Assembly (NCBI GenBank): GCA_033398695.1
Contig: CM065801.1
Coordinates: forward strand, 53,578,358-53,642,357
DNA: 64,000 nt
Direction of reading: 5' to 3'
DNA from: Orobanche coerulescens
Taxonomy: Eukaryota > Streptophyta > Magnoliopsida > Lamiales > Orobanchaceae
The notes under the pieces are model-generated. The model saw only the letters and a list, made by a program, of their open reading frames with translations, was not told where the DNA came from and made no database searches. A program made the translations under genes and the position numbers. This document shows positions 12,144-21,956 of this stretch, in pieces; the stretch's first letter is position 1; each line of letters opens with the position of its first letter.

Positions 12144-12866
12144 ACACTTCCGTACAAATTAGTGCTGATGAAGCCGGAAAGCCGTTTGACCAATCACTCT
12201 ACAGGAAGCTCATTGGTTCGCTCTTATACCTAACGGCTAGCAGGCCCGATATCCAGTTTGCTGTTGGAGTGTGTGCAAGATATCAAGTTGCACCTAAGGA
12301 ATCACACTTCAATACAGCTAAACGAATCCTGAAGTACATTAAAGGAACATTCGATGCAGGACTATGGTATCCTAAGGAAGGCGGATTCGATTTAGTTGGA
12401 TACAGCGACTCGGATCTCGGAGGCTGCAAGCTAGATAGGAAGAGTACAAGTGAAACTTGTCACTTTCTTGGACCTAGACTCGTTTCTTGGTTCAGTAAGA
12501 AGCAATTGGCTAATTCTCTTTCCACGGCTGAATCAGAGTACTATGCTGGTGGTAGTTGCTGTATTCAGATCCTTTGGATGCAGCAACAGTTGTCAGACTA
12601 TGGAATCGATGCCAGAGAGACTCCAATCATGTGTGATAGCACGAGTGCAATTGCAATCACGCACAATCATGTCCTGCACTCGCGCACTAAGCATATCAAC
12701 ATGAAGCATCACTTTATAAGGAATCACGTCGAGAACAAGGATGTTCGCCTGTAAAAAGTTCATACAGACGTTCAGCTGGCCGACATCTTCACCAAGCCTC
12801 TCGACACAGCAAGATTCAACATGCTCAGACAAGAATTGGGAATGCTACAGCCAGACTCCCTGTAAG
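12140..12866 (+). pseudogene. Sirevirus B RNase H and end of pol
   Basis: The frame from 12140 contains YRKLIGSLLYLTASRPDI, the connection to RNase H, then GYSDSDLGGCKLDRKSTS, LVSWFSKKQ and STAESEYYAG with the catalytic acidic residues. A TAA at 12752-12754 falls inside the domain. Downstream of it, in the same phase, the typical pol end VQLADIFTKPLD is still readable to a final stop near 12863-12866. The premature stop is therefore a point mutation. In an active element this domain degrades the template RNA. Confidence 0.87.
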
Positions 12867-12892
12867 TAAATTACTGTTTTTACTCAACAAAT

Positions 12893-13119
12893 TGAGGGGG
12901 AACACTGTAAGACCCAAGAATACAGTATCCAATGTTAATTATTTGTACACTCAGAATCGTCAATACAGCACTGTAGCGAGCGAAGACATATGAATCCTAC
13001 AGCTGACGTGTGCAATAATTAAGGGGGAATACTGTAGGACCCATGAATACAGCATTAATCCTTAAGTTGTCGTATGGAATTTAAAACCTATACGTACCTT
13101 TTTGAAGGGGAACGCTGTA
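12893..13119 (+). repeat. Three polypurine-tract-like motifs downstream of pol
   Basis: Three purine-rich motifs of the form GARGGGGAANRCTGTA occur at about 12893-12909, 13019-13036 and 13104-13119. The first two are followed by GGACCC- or AAGACCC-like sequence and AATACAG. They resemble the true tract next to the 3' LTR (AAAGGGGGAAAT). Repeated polypurine-like motifs after pol are a described property of Sireviruses. Confidence 0.75.
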
Positions 13120-13204
13120 TCGACGCGGAAACAGCACATACTATAGGATTTCGATTCAGTATATATATAATATCATATTATTTCTTTTTAAAATGATTTT
13201 TGTC

Positions 13205-13507
13205 CACGTGCCCTATTTTTATGTCAAACGTCATGTACATTAAATGCCTTACACGACATCTGGACAACTGAATCTCAAAAGCCACGATGTTTTAAATTGT
13301 TTATTGTTTTAAAACCGTCGTTTTAGGCATTTAGGGTGACACAAATTTCATAAATGGGACCCGCTCATTTTTTAAACATTTTAATGGACTAGCATACCAG
13401 TTACACTCAGTCCATCTTAACCGTTGATTTCAAAAACCAGTTCCCATCCCTTAAAATCTGACCATTCGTACTCTGCAAAACCCTATTTCGCCGCCCAACT
13501 ATAAAAG
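13205..13507 (+). promoter_or_regulatory. Putative internal promoter of the extra ORF in Sirevirus B
   Basis: A G-box CACGTG sits at 13205-13210 and a clear TATAAAAG at 13500-13507. The first ATG of the extra ORF is at 13635, about 128 nt downstream of the TATA box. The intervening leader is rich in C, T and A, like a plant 5' untranslated region. Together these look like a complete small plant promoter inside the element. The function is inferred, since no transcript data are available. Confidence 0.5.
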
Positions 13508-13634
13508 GACTGAATCTGCCATTAGAGACTCTTTACGCTTTCTTCAAATTCAAGAGTTCTCAAGCAAAAACAGCCTACATACTTTTCTGCATATTTCGAT
13601 TATTTTCTTGCACTTTTTCTTAAGAAATCATCAA

Positions 13635-14560
13635 ATGGCTGGACAAACTTCTTCTCCTGCTCTGAAGAAAACTGCTAACATCATTGATGGCCGGATCTTT
13701 TCAAGATCTGTTATCATTAAGCGCATTATGTCTAAACCAACGACGCAGAACCCATGGAGTACATCATAACTCGGCTTCGTCAACAAGGCCTCTATCGCCT
13801 TGGAATTCAGACCGCTGATAAGTATGATGCTCATCTGGTTGAGGAATTTTACCTCAACGCCTCCGTACGCTTTCTGTCATTGGCCCAAGGAGGTCATGTT
13901 GCCGACATCACCGCTACAATCCAGGGAGTTGAGATCTGTATTGATAACGATCTGCTCCAGAACATCTACAGGCTACCCGCTGATGGCCTGACTATGGATC
14001 AACTTGAGACATTTGGGTCTCAAGAGCTAATCACTAAATTTTATGGACTGTTCACAAGCTCCAAAGTTGTCGACATGGTTCAGACTACATGTCACAAGAA
14101 AAAATTTTGTCTCCCATATGTATATCTTCATGATTTTTGCTGCAGGATAATTGATAATCGAACCGGTGCGTTCGAAATGTGTACCAACATGAGGTTCAGG
14201 ATGATTGTGGCTATTCTGACCTGTGAAAAGGTCAATTGGTGCCAGATAATCCTGAAGCGCCTGCAAGAGGAGGTGTGCAAACCGGCCACCCAGAAGAGAT
14301 CTTTTGGTTTGATGTTAAACAATATCCTGACGAAATGCGGACTGTCACAATCTGCTGATACTAAGAAGAATAACCCCAGGATATACCTAGGAGGCGTCAA
14401 GCCTACTGCGTATAATCAAACCACTATGGTCTGTAACCATCCAAAAACTAGAAGTATGCCAGTTTCCGCAAATCCACGAGATGAGTCCTTGAAGTTCCAG
14501 GAAGTGGAATCTTCAAAGAAGAGAAAGAGATCTCACAAAGAAGAAACCCATCACCGGTGA
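13635..14560 (+). pseudogene. Extra ORF of Sirevirus B, N-terminal part
   Basis: The ATG at 13635 starts MAGQTSSPALKKTANIIDGR. The frame stops at 13769, but a second frame from before 13754 to 14560 continues the same protein, so a one-base shift lies at about 13735-13753. The second part includes RFLSLAQGGHVADITATIQG and DNDLLQNIYRLPADG. These resemble from memory the plant domain annotated as a putative plant transposon protein, which is common in plant retroelement-linked ORFs. The part ends in a Lys/Arg-rich stretch (KKRKRSHKEE) like a nuclear localisation signal. No signal peptide or membrane helix is visible. It occupies the position of the envelope-like ORF of Sireviruses. Confidence 0.65.
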
Positions 14561-16643
14561 GAAGCCCAAGAAGAGACTTAGGAGGCTTTCTAAAGTCAAA
14601 ACTGCCAAGCCCTCCGAAGAAGTCTCCCCCGTGGCTCAACCTACTGAAAAACAACCCCAGGGCCCAACCCCTGTGGAAGAGGTGTCCCCTACTGTATCGA
14701 CAGTAGATCCTGAGCCTTTGGCGGCTAGGACGGATAATGAGACATCTGCCAACGAACAAGACTTTAGCGAGTCGGCTGCCCATTTGGAGCCAACAGCTAC
14801 TTCTCCTCTGCGGGATCCCACACCCATACAGGATCCATCTTCCTTCAGGGCACCATCCCCTGTAAGGAGTCCCACTTCCATACAGGATCCCATACCTGTA
14901 CAGGAATCCCTCGCTACAGCGTCTCCAGACGTTGTACGAAGTCCCTCCCCTGACTCCATCATACATAAAACCCTTCTTTCTGTTCAAATTGAACATGCTT
15001 ACGAAAGATTTCTAATGTGGAAAGGCTACAGGCTAGCTCCGTACGAAACATTGTACAACTGGAGCGATTGGAGCCAAGAAGAAAGATTCGTCTCAGAAGT
15101 GACGGACTCAATGGAAATTGAAGCCCTGATCCAATGGGAAAATGCCTTATGCAAGGAGCTGATTGAAAGCCATCTGTTCCAGAAATCTGACGCTAGAAGG
15201 AAAGTAAAGGACAAGTCAGAGGACTCTCCCGCAAATCCAAAATACGATGACAAGGACTCAGACGACGAGGACGATGCTTTTCAAGCTGGTCTGAGGATGA
15301 GTCGTGAAGAGGCTCAAGCTAGAGACGCCTCTCCAACCAAAGGTGATGAAGGACCATCTACTCGAAGCAATCCCCCTTCGCCACAGCAAGAGTTAATTCC
15401 CGACGAAGAGGAATCAGTCCCTCCAGTCGAGGAAGTTGAAGCAATTTTGGAACAGGCACCTGAGCCTGCTGCCACCGAAGAAGTTGTACCTGAAAGACAA
15501 CAGGAGGATTCAGTCCCTCCTGTATCCATGTCTACTGAAGAAACTTCGCAACAGGAAGCCACTCAACCCCCTGTCGCCGAACCAGAACAAGCTGCTCCCG
15601 CCCCTTCAACCATGGAATCCGAGGATGGTATCGAACCTGAGGATGTCCAACTTACCTCACGCCCAACCGTGAACGTAAGGAGGTTGAACAGCTCTGAAGA
15701 CTTTGCTCAACCAGATTCTCCGATTTCTGCCGCTAGGAAAGAGCGCCTGCGCGCACTTGGTCTTCAAACTGTATTCATCCAGGATGCAGTGAATGCTCTG
15801 TCTTCCATTGAGAAAGCATTAAATTGGATGCATACTTCTGCTGTGGAGGAGATGACCACTCTACAACATGAAGTATCTCGTGTTGTCGAGGCATTCGTTC
15901 TTCTGCCAGAAGTTTTCAAACAAGCTCTGAAAATCATGGAAGACAAGCAGGAGCAACTCCTAAAGGAAGAAGCAACCAAAACACGAATAGCTGAAGCCAA
16001 GACCGCTTGTGCCCTGATTGAAAACAGCTCTCAATTGCGCGCCCACAACAAATGTATCAAGGATATGTCGCAGACGCTTTCCGCCCTTATAGAGAGAATG
16101 ACTAACATCGAGACGAAACAGGATGCTGCACTAGAAATCCTAGAACGTCATGATGAAGCCAAAAAGGGGGAAGAGGCAAGAGAAGCTGCTAGGAGAATCA
16201 GGATACAGCAAGAAAGGGAATTCGAGGCCGCTCAAGACAGCATCACTTCCGAGTTAAACAAGCTAGCCCCTCACTCCCAAAGCTTTAAGATTTTAGGCTC
16301 CCGACCTGAATTCCATGATCCAAATGTTCCGTGGCAAAATCTAATCCAGAGACCTTCTGAAATTCGTTTGCCGACCAACCGCCATCCTACTGCCGATGAA
16401 ATGAAGCAATGGAGGAAAAATGAACTGATGAGATACTTTGTCAAGCTCATCAGGGAATCCGCCATCTTCATGAGCTATAAAACGTTAGCGGAGGCCGCAC
16501 ACAAATTTACGAAGATGTTAGAAGACGGAAAACTCCCTCTCCAGCTTGATATGAAGAGCAAACACAGAAGAGGAGATCGGATCACCCATCCAGAAGACTG
16601 GATTCTTGCCTTTGATCGATCCTATGAAGGAAGATCTATATAG
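14545..16643 (+). pseudogene. Extra ORF of Sirevirus B, C-terminal part (Pro/Glu-rich and coiled coil)
   Basis: The open frame to 16643 (670 codons from the ATG at 14631) is in phase with coding sequence reaching back to about 14545. It is therefore the continuation of the 13754-14560 frame after another shift, not a separate gene. Layout: a Pro/Ser/Thr/Glu-rich segment with repeated SPVRSPTSIQDP-like units (residues about 60-105), a Trp/Tyr-containing block with WKGYRLAPYETLYNW (about 130-145), an acidic block (SDDEDDAFQAG), a second Pro/Glu-rich region (about 235-340), then a long helical coiled-coil region (about 370-545) and a basic C-terminus. No transmembrane segment is seen, so an envelope function is not supported. 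Its role is unknown. Confidence 0.7.
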
Positions 16644-17215
16644 CAGGATCGAGGCAACGATTCCCTACAGAACTGGTGGCGTGGTACCGAGAATGATCCA
16701 GGGAGAAAGCCATGGAGGCATGCGGACTACAGATAGGAGCTGAAATCTATGTATAATATTCTTGATTTGTAATTTTTCTCTTCGAAACAGCAAACCATGT
16801 ACTCAATTTATTTTGAATATCAATAAAAGTGTTTGTTTGTCTTGAAAGATTACAACTCGTAATCTACTGTGTTGATGTATGATTACTTAAATTGTTTGAT
16901 TAACAATCTCAAGTATACAAACTTGATTGAAAATAAAGATGTACGAACTAGTCTACGAACAGTTCATGATTTAAGTTGTAAGCTTAGAATATATTGTAAG
17001 ATTGTGCCTGCGCGCCAATCATAAGCTTAAGTTGTAAAAATCCTTAAACTATATCGAACTCGCCTGCGAGCAGTTCATCATTTAGACTAAGACAGACCTT
17101 TTGACGAAAGACCAAGAAATCTGCCAGAAGACATCAAAGAAGATCACCTCATGAAGAAGGTTTTGGCATCATCAAGAAAACTTGAAAAGTTAAGAAAGTA
17201 AGTCTTGGCAAATTG
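16644..17215 (+). other. Noncoding 3' region of Sirevirus B
   Basis: No ORF is supported. The stretch has AT-rich sequence with short repeats (GAACAGTTCATGATTTAAGTTGTAAGCTTA at 16957-16985 and related, partly inverted pieces to about 17080), and a weak AATAAAAG at about 16823. It leads into the polypurine tract. Confidence 0.6.
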
Positions 17216-17231
17216 TCAAAAAGGGGGAAAT
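17216..17231 (+). other. Polypurine tract of Sirevirus B
   Basis: CAAAAAGGGGGAAATT directly precedes the TGTTGGG of the 3' LTR. This is the expected plus-strand primer. Confidence 0.85.
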
Positions 17232-18373
17232 TGTTGGGAAAACAAGAACCCTGTATCGAAACAGCCGGGATATCCAATCCCTGTATTGAATGGTATTTGA
17301 TAAAGAGGTTTTGACATATATGCCAATCCGCATACAGTAAAGGAAACTGTATCGAAGCATTGAGGCATTATCATGTATCGAAGACCTGCCTTGAATCAGC
17401 ATATAGTGAAGCCCTTCAGTACAACAGAAGTCTTATAAAAGACCAAGTATGGAAACTGTCTCGAATCTCAAATACAGTTATCTTCCATACAGCTCACAAC
17501 AGGACAAAGAAGGAATCTCCAGAAGTCAAGTCCCGTTGAATAAAGAAGTATTTAAATACTCAAGGATAAAGTATTTAAATACTGTCAGTCAACAGATCTT
17601 CAAATCCCGCTAAATCCGGATCGTGTTATAATCCCGTTGGAACGAAATCTCACTCAAACGAATACATCTCAACGGATATATATTTCAGAGACTATATATA
17701 TCACATCAAGATGCTGAAGATCAGTTACCCCAAGCTATCGAAATTATTATCAGAGCAAAACATATCTCCAAAGCTTACTGCAACTCAGATCAAAAGAGAT
17801 ATACAAAGGCTCATCATTCTCGAACAACACTTCATCACCGAAAGCTCTTAAAGTCAAAGTTGTTGTTCACCATCTCGCTCTATACTTTGAACAAATGTAC
17901 GTGTGGACTGAGCAATCTGTGCTTCTCCATAACTGTGTGTGAAGGATTTGCATTGAAGAAGACGAAGCTTCAGAACTGTGTGTGAAGAAGCAAGTCAAAG
18001 CATTAGCTGAAAACCAATCTGTGTGAACGGTTGAAGCTAAGATCTTTATATCAATCTGTGTGAACGATATATTGATTGTGTGTTGTTATAATTACGTAGT
18101 TGTGTACGTAGTAATTATAATAAACTTTTTACTCCTGTGTGGAGGACCAGTGGACGTAGAGGGGTTTACCTCGAACCACTTTAATTACTGTGTTATTTAC
18201 CTTCAGCTTTTACTGTTTTAATTACTGTGATTAATTAAATATACACTATACATTTAGTTGCTGTATCCACAACAACCTACTAAGACTTCCGCTACGCACT
18301 TAGATTTAAAATCCGTACAGTTTTTTGTTTAAACTATTTCCCAAACTGTATCCAGTATACATAGTGGCCAACA
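17232..18373 (+). repeat. 3' LTR of Sirevirus B
   Basis: The LTR is 1142 bp and runs from TGTTGGG to GTGGCCAACA. It contains 103 bp (17975-18077) absent from the 5' LTR. The extra block is flanked by short GTGTGTG-like direct repeats, so the 5' copy probably lost it by slippage. GGGGG (18374-18378) follows as the right target duplication. Confidence 0.9.
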
Positions 18374-18378
18374 GGGGG

Positions 18379-19781
18379 ACTTAGTCATTTTGCCTTTAAG
18401 GCAAGATTCACAAGTAGGAAAGGGATCCGGTCCCAATGGACCCATAATTCCATCTTTTTCCATTTTGTAAACCTTGGTCTGACCAACATGACCAAGTCTA
18501 AGATGCCATTTCAAAACTTGATTGGTTTCATCCCTACCACGTTTCCTAGTCATAGTATTCACAACGACTTTGTTTCTGAGGTTTAGATGATACAGTCCAT
18601 TTAACAATGTAGCAGTACCCACTAGTTTATTTCTGAAATAAATTTTGCAGGAACCATCACCAATGAAAAATGAAAAGTCTTTTCGGTCCATGACCGGAAT
18701 GGAGACAATGTTTTTATGCTCCTTGGGCAAAACAAGTACATCTTCTAAAGTCAGAACAAAACCGGATTCTAAACCCAAAAGAAGTGATCATATGTCGGTT
18801 GCCTCGACACTATGCCCGCTTCCGACAATGATCATAAGTTCTCCAGCTCTAAGCTACCTACTTTGTTCCAGATCCTGATTAACGGTACAGATATGAGAAC
18901 TGGCACCAGAATCTAGTATCCAGGAAGTAGAAAATATAGTAGCAGAACAATTTGTTTCCAAAACTAAAAGTTCTGTACCTGAAGTGCCATGAAGAATAGG
19001 ACACTCTCTAGCCCAGTGGCCCAGCTCACCGCACTTGAGACAAGCGTCTTTCTTCTTGCTCTTTGGAATCGTTGGGGCCTTGCCCTTGCCCTTGAAGTCC
19101 TTGACTTATGGTCCCGTCTGCTTCTTGGTCTTTTTATTCTTGTTCTTAGACCTTCGAGGTCCAGAAGAAATCACAAGAGCAGACTCTTTCATCCGCGGAG
19201 TCTTAATCTGAGACTGAGCAGTCACAAGTTTGTTTATTAGCCCAGCTAAATTACATGCAATCTCATTGCAGTTGAAGTTCATAACAAACTGTGAGAAGGA
19301 ATCAGGGAGAGACTGTAGGATAAGGTCGGTTTGAAGAGAAGCATCCATTTTAAAATCAAGAGCCTCCAATCTCTCGATCATGGATATCATTTTGAGGACA
19401 TGTTCCCCAACCTTCTCACCTTCCTTCATCATTGCACCGAACAGTTGCTTGGATATCTCATATCTAGCAGTTCTGCTGTGCTCACCATAAAGTTCGGTTA
19501 AGTGAGATAGAATCTGCCTAGCAGAAGTCATTTTCTCATGAGCTCTCTGAAGTTCATTTGACATAGAAGACATCATTTAAGCACGGACTTTTACGTCATC
19601 CTTAACCCACTTTCGTGGTTTTCGATCTCTTCCTGATTGGCTTTGGTCCGCACAGGAGGCGCCGGAATGTCCATCTCCAAGATGTATCTATATTGAGGAC
19701 AATCATCAGATTGCAGAGCCAGTCCACAAAGTTAGGTCCAATCAGGGTGTTCTTCTCGAGTAGAATTGCGTTCATTGTCAT
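18379..19781 (-). pseudogene. Copia A gag, protease and integrase N-terminus
   Basis: On the minus strand an ATG at 19781 starts gag (MTMNAILLEKNTLIGPNFVDW). A frame break lies near 19600, and gag then continues as a UBN2-type segment with ARYEISKQLF and MISMIERLEALDFKMDASL (19106-19576). A CCHC knuckle CLKCGELGHWAREC is at about 19001-19042, and protease opens with WILDSGASSHICT near 18922. The integrase zinc finger follows, with LKWHLRLGHVG and CESCLKGKMTKSP, and ends at the element B insertion. The product continues at 6191. Several stops make it non-functional. Confidence 0.85.
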
Positions 19782-21370
19782 ATTGAGAGTTATGTCTGCA
19801 TTAAGTACGACAGATTAATTGATGACTCCTTTAATTATGACCTGAGTATAGAATTGGGGTCTTTTCTATTCTTGTTACCCAGCTCCCACTATCTTTATCG
19901 GAATAAGACACTCCCATGTGAAATCCGGAAGTATCGTCGCTCTACTTCATAGTGGTGATCGAGTTCTTTATAAATCTTAATAGAGGGCAACCGAACAGGT
20001 TTCGAGTCTATTAATTTTCATAAAGTGGTGTCCAACACCAACCCATCTAATGGATAATTCGATCTTCTTTTTCCCCTGGTTCACTCCCCTCAACTTATAC
20101 GGTTTCTATGGTTCGCGAACAAGTTAAGTTTATACCATCGACTCAAACCAGTTTCATAATTGAATCTTATCCGGCAACCTATCAGGTTTCTAGGGATAAA
20201 ATTTGCTCCAACCGAAGGCATCCAATGCGCTCCCGGTAATTTATCTGTTCTCTCCGAACGACTACCCCGATAACTCGGAAGCATAACACATCCAGTTTGG
20301 ATTTCAATTTCCCGAAAGCTCGATGGAGGGAAGGAAAACGTTGATACCTTATAAACTTAATAATTTGTCGTGGGAGAATTTTCGCGATTAATGTTACACG
20401 TTGCACATTAATTCATTTAAGCGCGTTTGTGGCATTCATACAATATGAAACAACCATTCACAACCTAATTGCTACCCACATGTGGTTCATGGACCGTTCC
20501 TAGAAAACAAAAACTCCGTAATCTAATTACAAGTCTTCGTCTTGAATCTTCGTCTTCTCGAAACGGATCTTCCTCCGGTCTTCGTCATTACATATAAATT
20601 TTACATTGAAAATTGCATTCTAGATACAAATATTTCTAGTAAAATAAATAGGCTCAAAACGGCATTTACAACCCAATCGAATAAAACGAACGATTCAAAA
20701 ACTAAGTCCACGAACCACATCCCCATTCAAAAACATTCATCCAATAAATACTATATAAATGAAAAGCGTAGAGATACATTGATCCAATCAACAATACGAA
20801 CCGATCCAATCGATTCATCCAAAATGAATTAATCCAATTAATTCAAACAACCGGCAATTTTAACTTGTTCCGGACGAGAAAATATTTCATTAAATTAATT
20901 CCCCTAAGACTAAAATTACCATAATTAAATCTTTGTCAAATTAAATCCAATTTAATTTGTGGAAAATTAATTATCGAACGAAATATACGGAGTCGAAAAA
21001 CACGTCTAGAGCACTGCCAGGTGGCCGCGAGCACGTGCATGCATCGGCCGAGTGTGGCCGATCACGGCCCAGATCGTGATCTGCCTCGCCCTGAGGCGGC
21101 GCCGGCCGCCACCTAAGCCGGGTCCGATTATGTTTTCGGATCGTTTTTCACCCCGATTCCAAAAATAATATTTTTCTAATCTTTATATTACACTTTAAAT
21201 CAGTTTTTCAAAAGAAAAATAGATTTACATTGTAACATAAAATCATAAAAAAATTAATTTTTGGATGAACAATAGAAAATCAACGATTAATACGATTATG
21301 ATTCCAAACCATATGCCACCTAATCAAGCTTTCCAAATGCCAATATCGTATATACGATCGTAAGACCTAC
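19782..21370 (-). other. Leader region of Copia A
   Basis: About 1.6 kb lies between the primer site and gag on the minus strand. It has no supported ORF. It is mostly AT-rich, with a GC-rich block at about 21000-21125 rich in CGGCCG-type sequence. Long noncoding leaders are common in large plant Copia elements. Confidence 0.65.
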
Positions 21371-21382
21371 GCTCCGATACCA
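21371..21382 (-). other. Primer-binding site of Copia A
   Basis: Read on the minus strand it is TGGTATCGGAGC, one base after the LTR end CCCAACA. It is a tRNA-Met type site with one change from TGGTATCAGAGC. Confidence 0.85.
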
Positions 21383-21383
21383 C

Positions 21384-21553
21384 TGTTGGGATTCGGTGCC
21401 TAAATTGGAGGCCCAGCGGAAGCAGTAAAACGAAAATTAATTCGATCCGAATCCCTACGAGGATCGATCGAGCTACGTACATACGAATATAGAAACAAAA
21501 TCACAAGAGATCTAAGAAACTCACCCTTGTAATCCGTTGATTAAATGGATTCA
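21384..21553 (-). repeat. Truncated 5' LTR of Copia A
   Basis: These 170 bp match the corresponding end of the 3' LTR (1396-1566) with about ten substitutions. The match stops abruptly after GATTAAATGGATTC, and unrelated gag sequence of element C begins. The remaining 2.1 kb of this LTR is missing. Confidence 0.85.
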
Positions 21554-21956
21554 TATTGTAGTTCAGGCGGAACTGCTCAAAGCTCCTTTGTAAGCTGCCT
21601 AGGATGATATCGACATGCGTTTCCGCATCGATAGTAGCCCCTAAAATATCAAGTTTGTTGAGAAATCATCTTTAGAACATGATCCTTTACCGGTGTTCCT
21701 TCAGATATTTGGGTCGTCATCAAGACCCTCATAGCATTTTGCAAGCCGCCCGATTCTGATGACCAAACATCTCGCCGAGATTTTTCATCATTTCTGCGGC
21801 CGTGTCCATACTCTGATAATGATGCTGCAATACATTTGATAAAGAATCCAAGGTGTAACAGCGAGCCATCTCGTCATATTTCTTCCATCTGCGAAATTCT
21901 TTCACCTCGTCGAATCCGCATTTGGCTCCAACACCTGAGATAAAAATTAAAAACAC
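21554..21956 (-). pseudogene. Copia C gag fragment (UBN2-type)
   Basis: The minus-strand translation reads FRRWKKYDEMARCYTLDSLS and GEMFGHQNRAACKML, then MRVLMTTQISEGTPV and DHVLKMI. This is the helical gag core of Copia elements, with the SLSNVLQHHY and M-A-L/DHVLKM spacing. The N-terminal part, near 21940-21956, is preceded by TTTTATCTCAG, which resembles a splice acceptor, so the real start may lie upstream. The fragment ends at the junction with A. A frame break follows the DHVLKMI segment. Confidence 0.75.

Larger units (their letters stand above)
6197..18373 (+). mobile_element. Sirevirus-type Copia retrotransposon B with an extra ORF downstream of pol
   Basis: The element is 12,177 bp, bounded by TG...CA LTRs and a GGGGG target duplication, and inserted in the integrase gene of Copia A. 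Order: 5' LTR, tRNA-Met primer site, gag with a CCHC knuckle and a long coiled coil, protease, integrase, reverse transcriptase, RNase H, a block of polypurine-like motifs, an extra ORF of about 1000 codons, polypurine tract, 3' LTR. Size, the coiled-coil gag extension, repeated polypurine-like motifs and an extra ORF in the envelope position all fit the Sirevirus (Maximus/SIRE) lineage. Gag-pol has two in-frame stops and several frameshifts, so the copy is not autonomous. Confidence 0.9.
1396..21553 (-). mobile_element. Copia LTR retrotransposon A, minus strand, interrupted by element B
   Basis: Read on the minus strand, the element runs from a truncated 5' LTR (21384-21553) through a primer-binding site (21371-21382), leader, gag, protease and integrase N-terminus. 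It is then interrupted by element B (6197-18373) and resumes with the integrase core, reverse transcriptase, RNase H, polypurine tract and 3' LTR (1396-3673). The order integrase before reverse transcriptase places it in Ty1/Copia. Both LTR ends carry the same TGTTGGGATTCGGTGCC terminus (plus-strand reading). The coding region has several stops and frameshifts, so the copy is dead. Most of the 5' LTR has been removed at 21553. Confidence 0.88.

Noticed and set aside
14448..14996. 182-codon minus-strand ORF
   Set aside because: It is antisense to the Pro/Ser-rich part of the extra ORF of Sirevirus B, caused by its base composition.
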